Shown piece by piece: positions 1 through 7,194 of a stretch of 64,000 bases of DNA. The notes under the pieces are model-generated. The model ran no database searches. It was not told where the DNA came from and worked only from the letters and a program-made list of their open reading frames with translations. The stretch covers positions 32,276 to 96,275 of the forward strand of contig NZ_SRLD01000020.1 of the NCBI RefSeq assembly GCF_004745955.1, in the 5' to 3' direction. Positions within the stretch are counted from its first letter, which is position 1; each line of letters starts with the position of its first letter. Position numbers and translations under genes: made by a program. Source of the DNA: Hymenobacter elongatus (GTDB taxonomy: Bacteria; Bacteroidota; Bacteroidia; Cytophagales; Hymenobacteraceae).

Positions 1-2
1 AG

Positions 3-695
3 GCTGCGCCTGCCGCCCGCGTAGTCGCCGTGCTCGACAGCGTGGCCACGGCCGTAGCCTGGCTCGCTACCAACCCCGCGCCCGACCTGATTATCTCCGA
101 TATTCAACTTGCCGACGGCCTTAGCCTCGACGTGTTCGACCAGGTAATTGTACGCAGCCCGGTCATTTTCGCCACCGCTTACGACGCGTATGCGCTGCGG
201 GCGTTCAAAGCCAACAGCATCGATTACCTGCTCAAGCCCATCAAGTTGGCGGAACTGCAGGCGGCCTTGCTCAAGCTCCACGAGTGGCGCACGCCCACTG
301 CCCCGGCGCAGCAGCTGGAAACCCTGCGCGACAGTCTGCCCCGGCCCGAGCGCTCGTACAAAACCCGCTTTCTGGTGCGCAGCGGCGAGCAGCTGCTCCC
401 CTTGCCCGTCAGCGCCGTCGCTTGGTTTCAGAGCCGCCACGAAGTCACGACGCTCGTAGCCACCGATGGCCGCCGCTACGTGGTAGACTACACGCTGGAA
501 CAGCTGGAGAAGCTGCTGGAACCGCCGGTTTTTTTTCGCCTCAACCGGCAGTTTATCACGCATTTGCAGGCCGTGCAGCGCCTGCATCCGCACTTCAATG
601 GCAAGCTGAAGCTCGACCTCGCCCCCGCCCCGAGTGATGAGGTGCTGGTGAGCAAGGAAAAAGCCAGCGCGTTTAAAAGCTGGCTGGAGGGCTAG
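3..695 (+). CDS. LytTR-family response regulator, 5' truncated by window edge
   Basis: Cytoplasmic DNA-binding response regulator. The reading frame is open to the window edge (codons in frame from base 3), so the N-terminal acidic pocket is outside the window. What remains shows the receiver phospho-acceptor Asp in LIISDIQLADG, the conserved switch region ATAYDAYALRAF and the invariant Lys in DYLLKPI. A short linker follows, then a LytTR DNA-binding domain over about the last 110 residues (FLVRSGEQLLPLP through the FFRLNRQFI segment typical of the family). It is clearly paralogous to the regulator at 841-1617, which it faces tail to tail. Its kinase partner is probably upstream, outside the window. 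Targets cannot be read from the sequence. Family assignment is secure; the true start is not visible. Confidence 0.9.
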   Translation, partial: AAPAARVVAVLDSVATAVAWLATNPAPDLIISDIQLADGLSLDVFDQVIVRSPVIFATAYDAYALRAFKANSIDYLLKPIKLAELQAALLKLHEWRTPTAPAQQLETLRDSLPRPERSYKTRFLVRSGEQLLPLPVSAVAWFQSRHEVTTLVATDGRRYVVDYTLEQLEKLLEPPVFFRLNRQFITHLQAVQRLHPHFNGKLKLDLAPAPSDEVLVSKEKASAFKSWLEG

Positions 696-714
696 AGGCG
701 CGTAGTGCTGTTTC

Positions 715-817
715 GGTCATGTCGAGCCTTAGCGAGACATCTCGCGTGCTGATGTTGCCAAAGTAATCTGATATACCATTGCAGGCGAGATGTCTCCCGT
801 TGGTCGACATGACGTTC
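715..817. repeat. Intergenic inverted repeat, family 1 (copy between two convergent regulators)
   Basis: Outer arms GTCATGTCGA (717-726) and TCGACATGAC (804-813) pair, and the inner arms share GAGACATCTCGC/GCGAGATGTCTC. The centre carries GCCAAAGTAAT and CCATTGCAGG, also found in other copies of this family (38618-38715, 57977-58074, and reverse-complemented at 42064-42110). It fills the gap between two convergent genes, so a transcribed hairpin could end both transcripts. It is a degenerate copy with several arm mismatches. Confidence 0.75.
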
Positions 818-840
818 ACAGAAAGTTAAACTCCCCAAAA

Positions 841-1617
841 TCACCGCTCGAGCCAGGCCCGGAAGGCGGGCACCCGCTCCCGGCTGACCAGCACGTCGCC
901 CTCGGGGCTGGCGGGAAGCAGCACGGTTTTCAGGCGGCTGTTGGTGTAGTGGATGATGTCCTGAATGGAATCCTGGTGCACGAAGTAGGCGCGGTTGAGG
1001 CGGAAGAACTGGCGCGGGTCGAGCAGCTTTTCCAGCTGCTCCAGGGTCTGGTCGATGACGAAGCGGCGGTTTTCGCGGGTCTGCAGGAAGGTGGCCTTTT
1101 CGAGGCTGAAAAAGTAGCTGATATTTTCCACCGGAATCACCTTCAGGTGCTCCCCCACTTTCACTACAAACTGCTTTTTGTACTGCTGGGAGGGCTGCAG
1201 CTGCTGCAACACCTGGGCCAGCAGCCCCGCGTCGAACGATGGCGTGGGCGTGGCGGCCGTGTGCAGCGCACGCAGCTTGTGCACAGCCGCCTGCAGCTCT
1301 TCCTCGTCAATGGGCTTGAGCAGGTAGTCGATGCTATTCACCTTGAATGCCCGCAGCGCGTAGGCATCGTAGGCGGTGGTGAAAATAACCGGGCAGCGCA
1401 CGTCAGCTTTTTCGAACAGCTCGAAGCTGAGCCCATCCGAGAGATGAATGTCCAGAAACAGCACGTCGGGCGGCGTCGGGGCCGTTTGCAGCAGCACCAC
1501 GGCGGCTTCCACCGAGTCGGCGGTAGCGCGCACGTCTACCGGCGGGTTCTGGCGGCGCAGCAGGTCGGTGAGGCGGCGGGCAGCCAGCGGCTCATCTTCA
1601 ATAACGAAGGCAGTCAT
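841..1617 (-). CDS. LytTR-family response regulator
   Basis: Complete 258-residue response regulator of the LytT/AlgR type. The receiver domain (residues 1-120) has the acidic pair in VIEDEPLAARR, phospho-acceptor Asp56 in VLFLDIHLSDG, the TTAYDAY switch region and Lys101 in YLLKPI. The LytTR DNA-binding domain spans about 145-258 (QYKKQFVVKVGEHLKVIPVE through FFRLNRAYFVHQDS). In this family, phosphorylation by a LytS-type kinase controls binding to direct-repeat promoter sites. A matching kinase lies upstream on the same strand at 2229-3326, separated by a small unrelated gene, so the pair probably works together although not tightly cotranscribed. It is paralogous to the regulator at the left edge. 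Nothing is missing. Confidence 0.95.
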   Translation of the reverse strand: MTAFVIEDEPLAARRLTDLLRRQNPPVDVRATADSVEAAVVLLQTAPTPPDVLFLDIHLSDGLSFELFEKADVRCPVIFTTAYDAYALRAFKVNSIDYLLKPIDEEELQAAVHKLRALHTAATPTPSFDAGLLAQVLQQLQPSQQYKKQFVVKVGEHLKVIPVENISYFFSLEKATFLQTRENRRFVIDQTLEQLEKLLDPRQFFRLNRAYFVHQDSIQDIIHYTNSRLKTVLLPASPEGDVLVSRERVPAFRAWLER

Positions 1618-1858
1618 CCTTTTTCAATGTGGAAAAGTAGGGCTCAGGTGACAAATGTGGAAAATAGGCCGATGAGCTAAGCACTGATTTGAGCAATATA
1701 CTGCGTTGGAGTTCACGAAACGCCTACCTGATTGGGTTCCGTGTACCTTGATTTGGGGAACCAGTTCTTTGAACTCGGGCCACCCCACTGTGGGCACGTA
1801 GCTACCTAATGACGAGCATCTGCTGGCTGTTTAGGGAAAAGAGGGTCCTCCGATGCCG

Positions 1859-2164
1859 TTATGTCGATCTACTCGGTACGTATTCTGCGGGGAACGTCCC
1901 AGGAACGTACTCGGCAAGTTCTTTTAGAAAGGCCTTCAACGTCGTAGTATAAGGCTCTTGGTCTTTGTCATAGTGCATCATGGTATCCCAGAGTTCGACG
2001 TGGTTGTCCTTAAAGCGGATAACCAATTGATACACGTTGTATTCAACGTCCAGGGTACCGTGGAGCTCTTTTTGGCCCGCAGCAATTTCATTAAGCAGTT
2101 GCTGTTTGGCTAATGCACTGCTCACTTCCGTTTCGCAGAATGAATTCAGGCTGGCGTATACCAT
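1859..2164 (-). CDS. Small hypothetical protein between kinase and regulator
   Basis: A 101-residue soluble protein not recognised from any family. It has no signal peptide or membrane segment and is rich in acidic and aromatic residues (FKDNHVELWDTMMHYDKDQEPYTT). It sits on the same strand between the LytS-type kinase (64 bp upstream) and its likely partner regulator (240 bp downstream), where one would expect the two to be adjacent. Its base composition is visibly lower in GC than the flanking genes, which hints at a later arrival. The product looks like a real folded polypeptide and not a shadow, since the opposite strand has no competing long frame here. Function unknown. Confidence 0.6.
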   Translation of the reverse strand: MVYASLNSFCETEVSSALAKQQLLNEIAAGQKELHGTLDVEYNVYQLVIRFKDNHVELWDTMMHYDKDQEPYTTTLKAFLKELAEYVPGTFPAEYVPSRST

Positions 2165-2228
2165 AGTTCAAGAAAACGGTGGTTGCAATTGGCATATCAA
2201 CCGATTCGCAACCCAATTAGCATATTTA

Positions 2229-3326
2229 TCACATTAAGCTCAATACCGGCAGCGTTACGACGAATTCGGACGCCGTGCACTCCACCCGCACGGGCTCGGT
2301 GGTGAGGTGGGCGTAGCGGGCCGTCAGGTTGGGCAGCCCAATGCCCAGCGACTCCTCGGGCCCCAGGCGGCGCAGACGCAGCGTGTTGCGCACTCTCAGC
2401 TGCCGGGCGGCGGCATCCAGCTCGATGCGCAGGTGCATGGGCTGGCTCACGCTGGCGGCGTTGTGCTTCAGAGCGTTTTCGAGCAGCAGCTGCAGGCTCA
2501 GCGGCGGCACCACGAAGTGAGCCGGGATGTCGCCAGGCTGGGGCAGCTCAATGCGCAGGGCTTCGCCGTAGCGGATGTGCTGCAGAAACAAGTAAGACTT
2601 GGCGAATTCCAGCTCCTCGGCCAGCGGCACCACTTCGCGCTGGCGGGCATCGAGCACGTAGCGGTAGACCTGGGAAAGCTGCCGGATGAAGCGCACGGCC
2701 AGCTGGGGCTCCTCCTCCACCAGCGAGGTCAGCGCGTTCAGGGCATTGAACATGAAGTGTGGATCGAGCTGCTGGCGCAACGATTCGGTTTCGGCCAGGG
2801 CCATTTCCTTCTGCAGACGCTCGTTGCGCACCAGTGCCTCGCGCCAGCCCAGCAAAAACGAGCGGCTGTGCATAAACAGCGAGCAGATAACGGTGATGAC
2901 CAGCGGGAAGATATAGCCGTTGATATACTGCGCCGACAGCAGCAGCAGCGGGCTCTGGTGTCGATACAAAATGTAGCCCAGCCGCACCAGGGCAATAACG
3001 ACCAACGAGCCCGCCAACGACACCAGCAGCGTGAGCAGCAGCCGCTTGCCCGGCGCCTTCTTCCAGCTGACGTACTTATCGAGCCAGTCGACGGAATAGC
3101 CGTTGGCCAGCCATAGCCCGACGGTATAGATGGTCGTCAGCGCAAAATTGACGAGCATCTCCTGCAGGTTGCCGAGGCAGGTGAGGCAGGTGAGCAAGCT
3201 AATAGCGGACGACACGGCCAGCAGCGTCAGCGCCAGCCGCAGCCAGGGCCGCAGGGTGCGCCAGGAGGGCAGTGCAGGAACGTGTTCGGCCATGGTGCGG
3301 GCAGTAGGCATTCTGGTGAGAGGCAT
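2229..3326 (-). CDS. LytS/YehU-type sensor histidine kinase
   Basis: Membrane sensor kinase of 365 residues. Four hydrophobic segments lie at roughly 28-50, 58-75, 95-120 and 133-155. After a short coiled stretch comes the His_kinase domain: phospho-acceptor His190 in QLDPHFMFNALNAL, followed by an HATPase_c fold with the N-box NALKHN and a glycine motif around SLGIGLPNL. This architecture pairs with LytTR regulators, and the likely partner is at 841-1617 on the same strand. Three in-frame ATG codons (3326, 3311, 3293) could serve as start; TATCTTGC just upstream of the first resembles a Bacteroidota -7 box and may favour a later start. The sensed signal is unknown. Confidence 0.92.
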   Translation of the reverse strand: MPLTRMPTARTMAEHVPALPSWRTLRPWLRLALTLLAVSSAISLLTCLTCLGNLQEMLVNFALTTIYTVGLWLANGYSVDWLDKYVSWKKAPGKRLLLTLLVSLAGSLVVIALVRLGYILYRHQSPLLLLSAQYINGYIFPLVITVICSLFMHSRSFLLGWREALVRNERLQKEMALAETESLRQQLDPHFMFNALNALTSLVEEEPQLAVRFIRQLSQVYRYVLDARQREVVPLAEELEFAKSYLFLQHIRYGEALRIELPQPGDIPAHFVVPPLSLQLLLENALKHNAASVSQPMHLRIELDAAARQLRVRNTLRLRRLGPEESLGIGLPNLTARYAHLTTEPVRVECTASEFVVTLPVLSLM

Positions 3327-3484
3327 GGCAAGATACGGGCTGAGGCAGGAGTTCGGAGCGCGGCTTACGTGCGGGCAAGTGCAGGGCGCGGGTCCGGCGT
3401 GCTCCCGGAATGCTACCGGAATGCTACCGGACAGGCCGCAACAGCCGAATGATGACCCGAAAAGACGCGACGCAGAAACGCGAA

Positions 3485-3517
3485 GCGCCCCGCGCTACCG
3501 ACGGTAGCACGGGGCGC
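3485..3517 (-). terminator. Hairpin terminator of the exported TPR-like gene
   Basis: Fifteen-base arms (3485-3499 and 3503-3517) around a 3-base loop, with one G-T type mismatch, lie about 10 bp after the stop of the minus-strand gene that ends at 3527. The following U-tract is weak, so this is a strong hairpin more than a textbook terminator. Confidence 0.6.
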
Positions 3518-3526
3518 AGTCTGCTA

Positions 3527-4246
3527 CTATTTGGTAGCAGTAGCTTGGGCGGCGGGCTGCTCATACGCTTTTAGCCGCCCCAGCACCTGCCGCTCGCCCC
3601 AGGTCGGAGCCAGTGGGCCGCTGGGTTGAAAAGCGGCAAAGCGGATTTTGGCTTCCTCAAATACCGGTTTGGCTACTTCCGGCCCGCCGCCAAACATCTT
3701 GGGCGTGAAGTGCAGGTTGTTGCCCTGCACCAGGTAAATGCGCGGATTGGCCGGATTCAACTTCTTGGCCTGGGCCAGCGTTTCATTCACCATCCCCGAA
3801 TACTTCATGGAGCGGGCCATGGGCGAAATACCCAGCCGGGCCTGGTAGATGTAGGCCTGCACCACCAGTAGCTCCGACTCTTCGCCGCCCAGCTTGCGGG
3901 CCAGCACCAGGGAGGCTTCGGCTTGGTCGAGGTATTTGTCCTTCACGTCCCCGTCTTCCTTGCTTGTGAAGCAGGTCAGCAGCCGGCCGTAGGCCTGGTA
4001 ATACTGGGGCAGCCAATCGGTAGGCGCGGCGGCGGCGGCCCGCTCAAACTTGCTCACGATTTCCTTCAGCTGGGCTGGGTCGCCGGTGCTGTTCAGCGCC
4101 GTGATGGTCGCGGCCATCATGTCGGTGTAGCCGGCGGGCGCCGTGGCGGTGGTGGCGGTAGAAGAGGCAGCTTTGGCAGCGGGCGTTTGGGCGGCGGCAG
4201 AAAGCGAGGCGGCGGCAAAAGCGAAAACGAGCAGGGTGTTTTTCAT
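3527..4246 (-). CDS. Exported TPR-like protein
   Basis: A 239-residue secreted or periplasmic protein. The start is placed at MKNTLLVFAFAAASLSAAAQ, a clear signal peptide; an upstream in-frame ATG would bury it. The mature part is helical with repeat-like pieces (FERAAAAAPTDWLPQYYQAYG, DQAEASLVLARKLGGEESELL, AQAKKLNPANPRIYLVQGNN) that read as degenerate tetratricopeptide units. Proteins of this kind often sit beside TonB receptors in the Bacteroidota. Here the receptor gene lies immediately upstream on the same strand, and both genes carry the same duplicated promoter module (4298-4367 and 6673-6742), which suggests joint regulation. The exact function is unknown; a role with the outer-membrane receptor is inferred only from context. 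Confidence 0.8.
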   Translation of the reverse strand: MKNTLLVFAFAAASLSAAAQTPAAKAASSTATTATAPAGYTDMMAATITALNSTGDPAQLKEIVSKFERAAAAAPTDWLPQYYQAYGRLLTCFTSKEDGDVKDKYLDQAEASLVLARKLGGEESELLVVQAYIYQARLGISPMARSMKYSGMVNETLAQAKKLNPANPRIYLVQGNNLHFTPKMFGGGPEVAKPVFEEAKIRFAAFQPSGPLAPTWGERQVLGRLKAYEQPAAQATATK

Positions 4247-4297
4247 GATACGAACGAAGAAGTGAGTGAATGAAACTGTGTGGGGAAGAGAATGAGT

Positions 4298-4367
4298 CAA
4301 AGGTGGCGGGTAGCGGCGGCCGCTGAAACTAAAGGTTGCCGAAGCGTCGAATCAGGCGGATGAAGCG
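4298..4367 (-). promoter_or_regulatory. Duplicated promoter module, copy in front of the TPR-like gene
   Basis: On the minus strand this reads a 46 bp conserved block (4322-4367), 16 bases, then CACCTTTG (4298-4305), a match to the last six positions of the Bacteroidota -7 box TAnnTTTG. The block is 42/46 identical to 6697-6742 upstream of the TonB receptor, and the spacing to CACCTTTG is the same in both. It contains AGTTTCAGC at the -33 side and two GAAGCG repeats (plus-strand sense) 21 bp apart, as expected for a factor binding one face of the helix. The predicted leader is about 50 bases. Confidence 0.65.
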
Positions 4368-4400
4368 TGCGGCACCGTACTTTCGGCCCGGCAGGGGCCG

Positions 4401-6650
4401 CTATTCCGGGGCCGTATCCGTATCGGCCGGCCGCTTCTTATTGATGGAAATCAGCAGGGCCACGAACACCATGCGCGGAGCTGAGGGCAGCACAGCGGTG
4501 CTGGCATACTGGTCGTCGGCTCCTTTGGTGGCGCTGTAGCGGTAGCCAAACACGTTCTGGCGGCCCAGCACGTTGGTGCAGGCCACGTGCACGATGGTGA
4601 AGTTGTTCCAGAGCTTGGTCACGTAGCTGGCATTCAGGCTGAAGTCCTGAAAGCTGGGCAGGCGGCCCTGGTTGTAGCCGTCCTCGTCGTTGGGGTCGTA
4701 GTAGGCCCGGGGACTATTGTAGCTGTAGGTCGCGCCAAACAGCGTGTGCATCTTGCCGACCCAGTACTTGCCCACCACGCTCAGATTGTGCCGGGCGGCA
4801 AAGGTGGGCACCGCCAGCACCGGATCGAAGCGCTGCTGCCGCCGCGTATCCAGAAAGCCGTAGCTGATCCAGTAATCGGCGTTTTTGATGGTTGTCCGGT
4901 CGCGCCACAGCAGATCTACGCCCCGGGCATAGCCGGTGCCGGTGCTGCGGTACGTGGCGGGGTCGGCGGGCGAGAGCAGCTGCGGATTATAGACGCCACG
5001 CAGATCGTAGCGCACTAGGTGAGCGTAGGTTTTGGAATACGCCTCCACGCGCAGCGTGCGGTTGCGGTAGTTGCGCAAATACGTAAGCTGCAGGTGCTGA
5101 GCGCGCTCAAACCGCAACCGTTCGGGCGCTTCCACGCGCAGCAGCAGGTCGTTGCCGGGGTTCTGGTAGAAATAGCCCCAGGCACCCGAAAGCTGGGTTT
5201 TCTCATTGATCTGGTAGGCCACAGCCAGGCGCGGGGCTGCATTCCAGCGGCCCAGCACGTCGGAGTATTCGACCCGGCCGCCCACGCGCCCCACCAGCTT
5301 GTTGCTGAAGGCCATATCCGACTCGGCGAAGCCCGCCACACGCCGCTCACTCAGGCCAAAGGCCACCGCGTACGGGTCGGCTTCGAAGCGCTGCTGGTTG
5401 CGCTGGGCCAAGCCCTCCACACCCAGCTTGAGGTTCCAGTAGGCGCTGGCCGAATCGTTGGTGAGCACCAGCCGGCCTACCACCGACTGCTCTTGCTCGC
5501 GCATGGTTTGCTCCCGCGTCTGCTGCTGCGAAGTGGGCGCCCGGGTGGTAATGCTGGCCGTTTGATCGTCGCGGGTGGCCGCCACGCCCGTCTGCACCGA
5601 CCAGCCCCGCACGAGTGGGCTGCGGAAGGTGGTGTTGACATACGTGTTGTTCGAGCTAAGCCGCACCGGCTGGCCGCCTTCCCATTCGGCGTTGGGCTGG
5701 CGGGCCCCGATGTGCTGCTGGGTGAAGGCTCCGTAGGCCTTCAGCATGCCCATTTCGCCGGTTTTCTGCCGCAGCGCCACCGAGCCGCCCCCCGATTCGT
5801 AGGCCGTGAGCATGCGCTGGGGCACCAGCCCGAAGTAAGGTCGCATGTTCATGTAGTCGCCCGTGACGGCCACCGACGAGCGAGCGAAGCGCTGCTGGTG
5901 CGACAGGCTCACGCTGCCCAACGACAGGAGCGAAATGCCGGTTTGCGTTTCCGGGGCCAGGTCTTCGGAGCTGAGCGCCACCACCGCCGACAGGGCCTGC
6001 CCATACTCGGCCGAGTAGCCGCCGGTGCTGAAGGCCATGCCTTTGAACAGCATGGGCGAAAACCGCCCCCGCGCCGGCATGCCCGATACGGCGGCGTTGT
6101 AGGGACTTTGCAGCGGCACTCCGTCCAAATACTGCCGGGTTTCGCCGGCGGCCCCGCCCCGCACGAACAGCTTGCCCTCTTCCCCGTTGCGGGTGGTGCC
6201 GGGCATGGTGTTGAAAGCGCCTGCCACATCTGCCGAGGCCCCGGCCGTCGTCACCACGTCGCGGGCCGAGAAGGTGGTGTTGCGCTTGGTATCACTGGCC
6301 TCGAAGGTGCCGGAGGTAATAACCACGTCGCCGAGCTGGTTGCGCACGGCTTTCAGCACCAGGGTGAAGCGCCGGGCGGTGCCATCGAGCACCACGGGCT
6401 GCTCCTGGGGCTGGTAGCCCAGCAGCGTAACGAGCAGGGGCAGCGTGCCGCGCTGCCGGGTCGAGAAGCGGAAGCGGCCCAGTGAATCGGTGCTGGCCCC
6501 GTCGAAGGTGGTTTTCAAAAACACGTTCACGCCGGGGAGTGGCTGCCCGCTGGCGTCGCGCACGGTGCCGCTGAGCGTGGTGGGCGTTTGGGCCAGGGCA
6601 GCATAGGCCGTGGCCAGCAGGAGCAGCAGCGGAAGTAGCAGTCGTTTCAT
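4401..6650 (-). CDS. TonB-dependent outer-membrane receptor
   Basis: A 749-residue outer-membrane active transporter. In order: signal peptide (about 1-20, ending AALAQ), a carboxypeptidase-regulatory-like beta-sandwich (about 22-105, TLSGTVRDASGQPLPGVNVFLK), a plug domain (about 110-230, with FVRGGAAGETRQYLDGVPLQ and GYSAEYGQALSAVV), and a 22-strand type barrel to the C terminus. The substrate cannot be told from sequence; the length (below the roughly 1000 residues of SusC proteins) and the absence of a SusD partner argue against a polysaccharide-utilisation locus. The gene ends about 150 bp before the start of the exported TPR-like gene and shares its promoter module. It lies close to two LytTR regulators, one possible source of control (inference). 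Confidence 0.92.
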   Translation of the reverse strand: MKRLLLPLLLLLATAYAALAQTPTTLSGTVRDASGQPLPGVNVFLKTTFDGASTDSLGRFRFSTRQRGTLPLLVTLLGYQPQEQPVVLDGTARRFTLVLKAVRNQLGDVVITSGTFEASDTKRNTTFSARDVVTTAGASADVAGAFNTMPGTTRNGEEGKLFVRGGAAGETRQYLDGVPLQSPYNAAVSGMPARGRFSPMLFKGMAFSTGGYSAEYGQALSAVVALSSEDLAPETQTGISLLSLGSVSLSHQQRFARSSVAVTGDYMNMRPYFGLVPQRMLTAYESGGGSVALRQKTGEMGMLKAYGAFTQQHIGARQPNAEWEGGQPVRLSSNNTYVNTTFRSPLVRGWSVQTGVAATRDDQTASITTRAPTSQQQTREQTMREQEQSVVGRLVLTNDSASAYWNLKLGVEGLAQRNQQRFEADPYAVAFGLSERRVAGFAESDMAFSNKLVGRVGGRVEYSDVLGRWNAAPRLAVAYQINEKTQLSGAWGYFYQNPGNDLLLRVEAPERLRFERAQHLQLTYLRNYRNRTLRVEAYSKTYAHLVRYDLRGVYNPQLLSPADPATYRSTGTGYARGVDLLWRDRTTIKNADYWISYGFLDTRRQQRFDPVLAVPTFAARHNLSVVGKYWVGKMHTLFGATYSYNSPRAYYDPNDEDGYNQGRLPSFQDFSLNASYVTKLWNNFTIVHVACTNVLGRQNVFGYRYSATKGADDQYASTAVLPSAPRMVFVALLISINKKRPADTDTAPE

Positions 6651-6672
6651 GGGGAAGCAGCGAAGTGATGCC

Positions 6673-6742
6673 CAAAGGTGAAGGACTGCGGCCCCGGCTG
6701 AAACTAAAGGTTGCTGAAGCGTCGGATGAGGGGGATGAAGCG
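6673..6742 (-). promoter_or_regulatory. Duplicated promoter module, copy in front of the TonB receptor
   Basis: Minus-strand CACCTTTG (6673-6680) lies about 23 bp before the receptor start codon. It is preceded, at the same distance as in the TPR-like gene, by the conserved 46 bp block (6697-6742). The four differences from the other copy fall in the distal half, so the -33/-7 part is perfectly kept. Confidence 0.65.
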
Positions 6743-6847
6743 CCGCAAGCCAGGCGTGGCCACTGCGGCTTCAGTCGGCGCACTTCGGTGCTGCGCTACC
6801 GCCCACCAAGCCGGCCGCTCCCATTCTGGTTGAGTTGTACTCGTCAC

Positions 6848-6972
6848 GAAGTGAGTTGTAAGAGCGATGTAGAGACGCGACCCTTCGCGGCGCGGCGTTG
6901 AACGATGCCTTCGCGGCGCGGTCCCGGAGACGCGAAGGGTCGCGTCTCTACGTCGCTCTTACAACTCACTTC
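6848..6972. repeat. Intergenic inverted repeat, family 2
   Basis: Arms of 42 bases (6848-6889 and 6931-6972) differ at one position and flank a 41-base GC-rich centre. The arms contain GATGTAGAGACGC, shared with the second copy at 32252-32351. With the promoter module and the T9SS-gene promoter it accounts for most of the 544 bp gap 6651-7194; the rest shows no gene. Confidence 0.8.
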
Positions 6973-7110
6973 ATAATGGGTACACCATCACTATGAAGCT
7001 ATTTGCCAACTCTGAGCAGCTACTGAACCGGAGCGGCCCCGCCGTTGCGTGAAGCTTATCAACGAATCTGAGGTCTGACGGAATGGTTGGGCTGGCTGTA
7101 AACCCCTTAA

Positions 7111-7161
7111 AAATACCCAGAAGTAGGTATTGCGCAGTAGCTACTCACTGCACAACCTTTG
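7111..7161 (+). promoter_or_regulatory. Promoter shared by the two T9SS cargo paralogues (copy 1)
   Basis: AAATACC (7111-7117), five bases, then GTAGGTATTGC form a partly palindromic block whose TTG (7130-7132) is placed as a -33 box. AACCTTTG (7154-7161) follows 21 bp later as the -7 box. The start codon comes 33 bases after the box. The same block and the same 33-base distance occur before the paralogue at 53465. Confidence 0.65.
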
Positions 7162-7194
7162 TTGGTTCGTTTTCACCTCAAACCAGCCCGCTTC

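Noticed and set aside
4322..4367. LytTR-binding direct repeat inside the shared promoter module
   Set aside because: The published-type consensus does not match convincingly; only the GAAGCG repeats are clear, and they are not a LytTR motif.
5019..6485. A 488-codon open frame on the plus strand opposite the TonB receptor gene
   Set aside because: It is an opposite-strand shadow of a GC-rich gene: no start context, His/Gly/Arg-rich composition, no family similarity.
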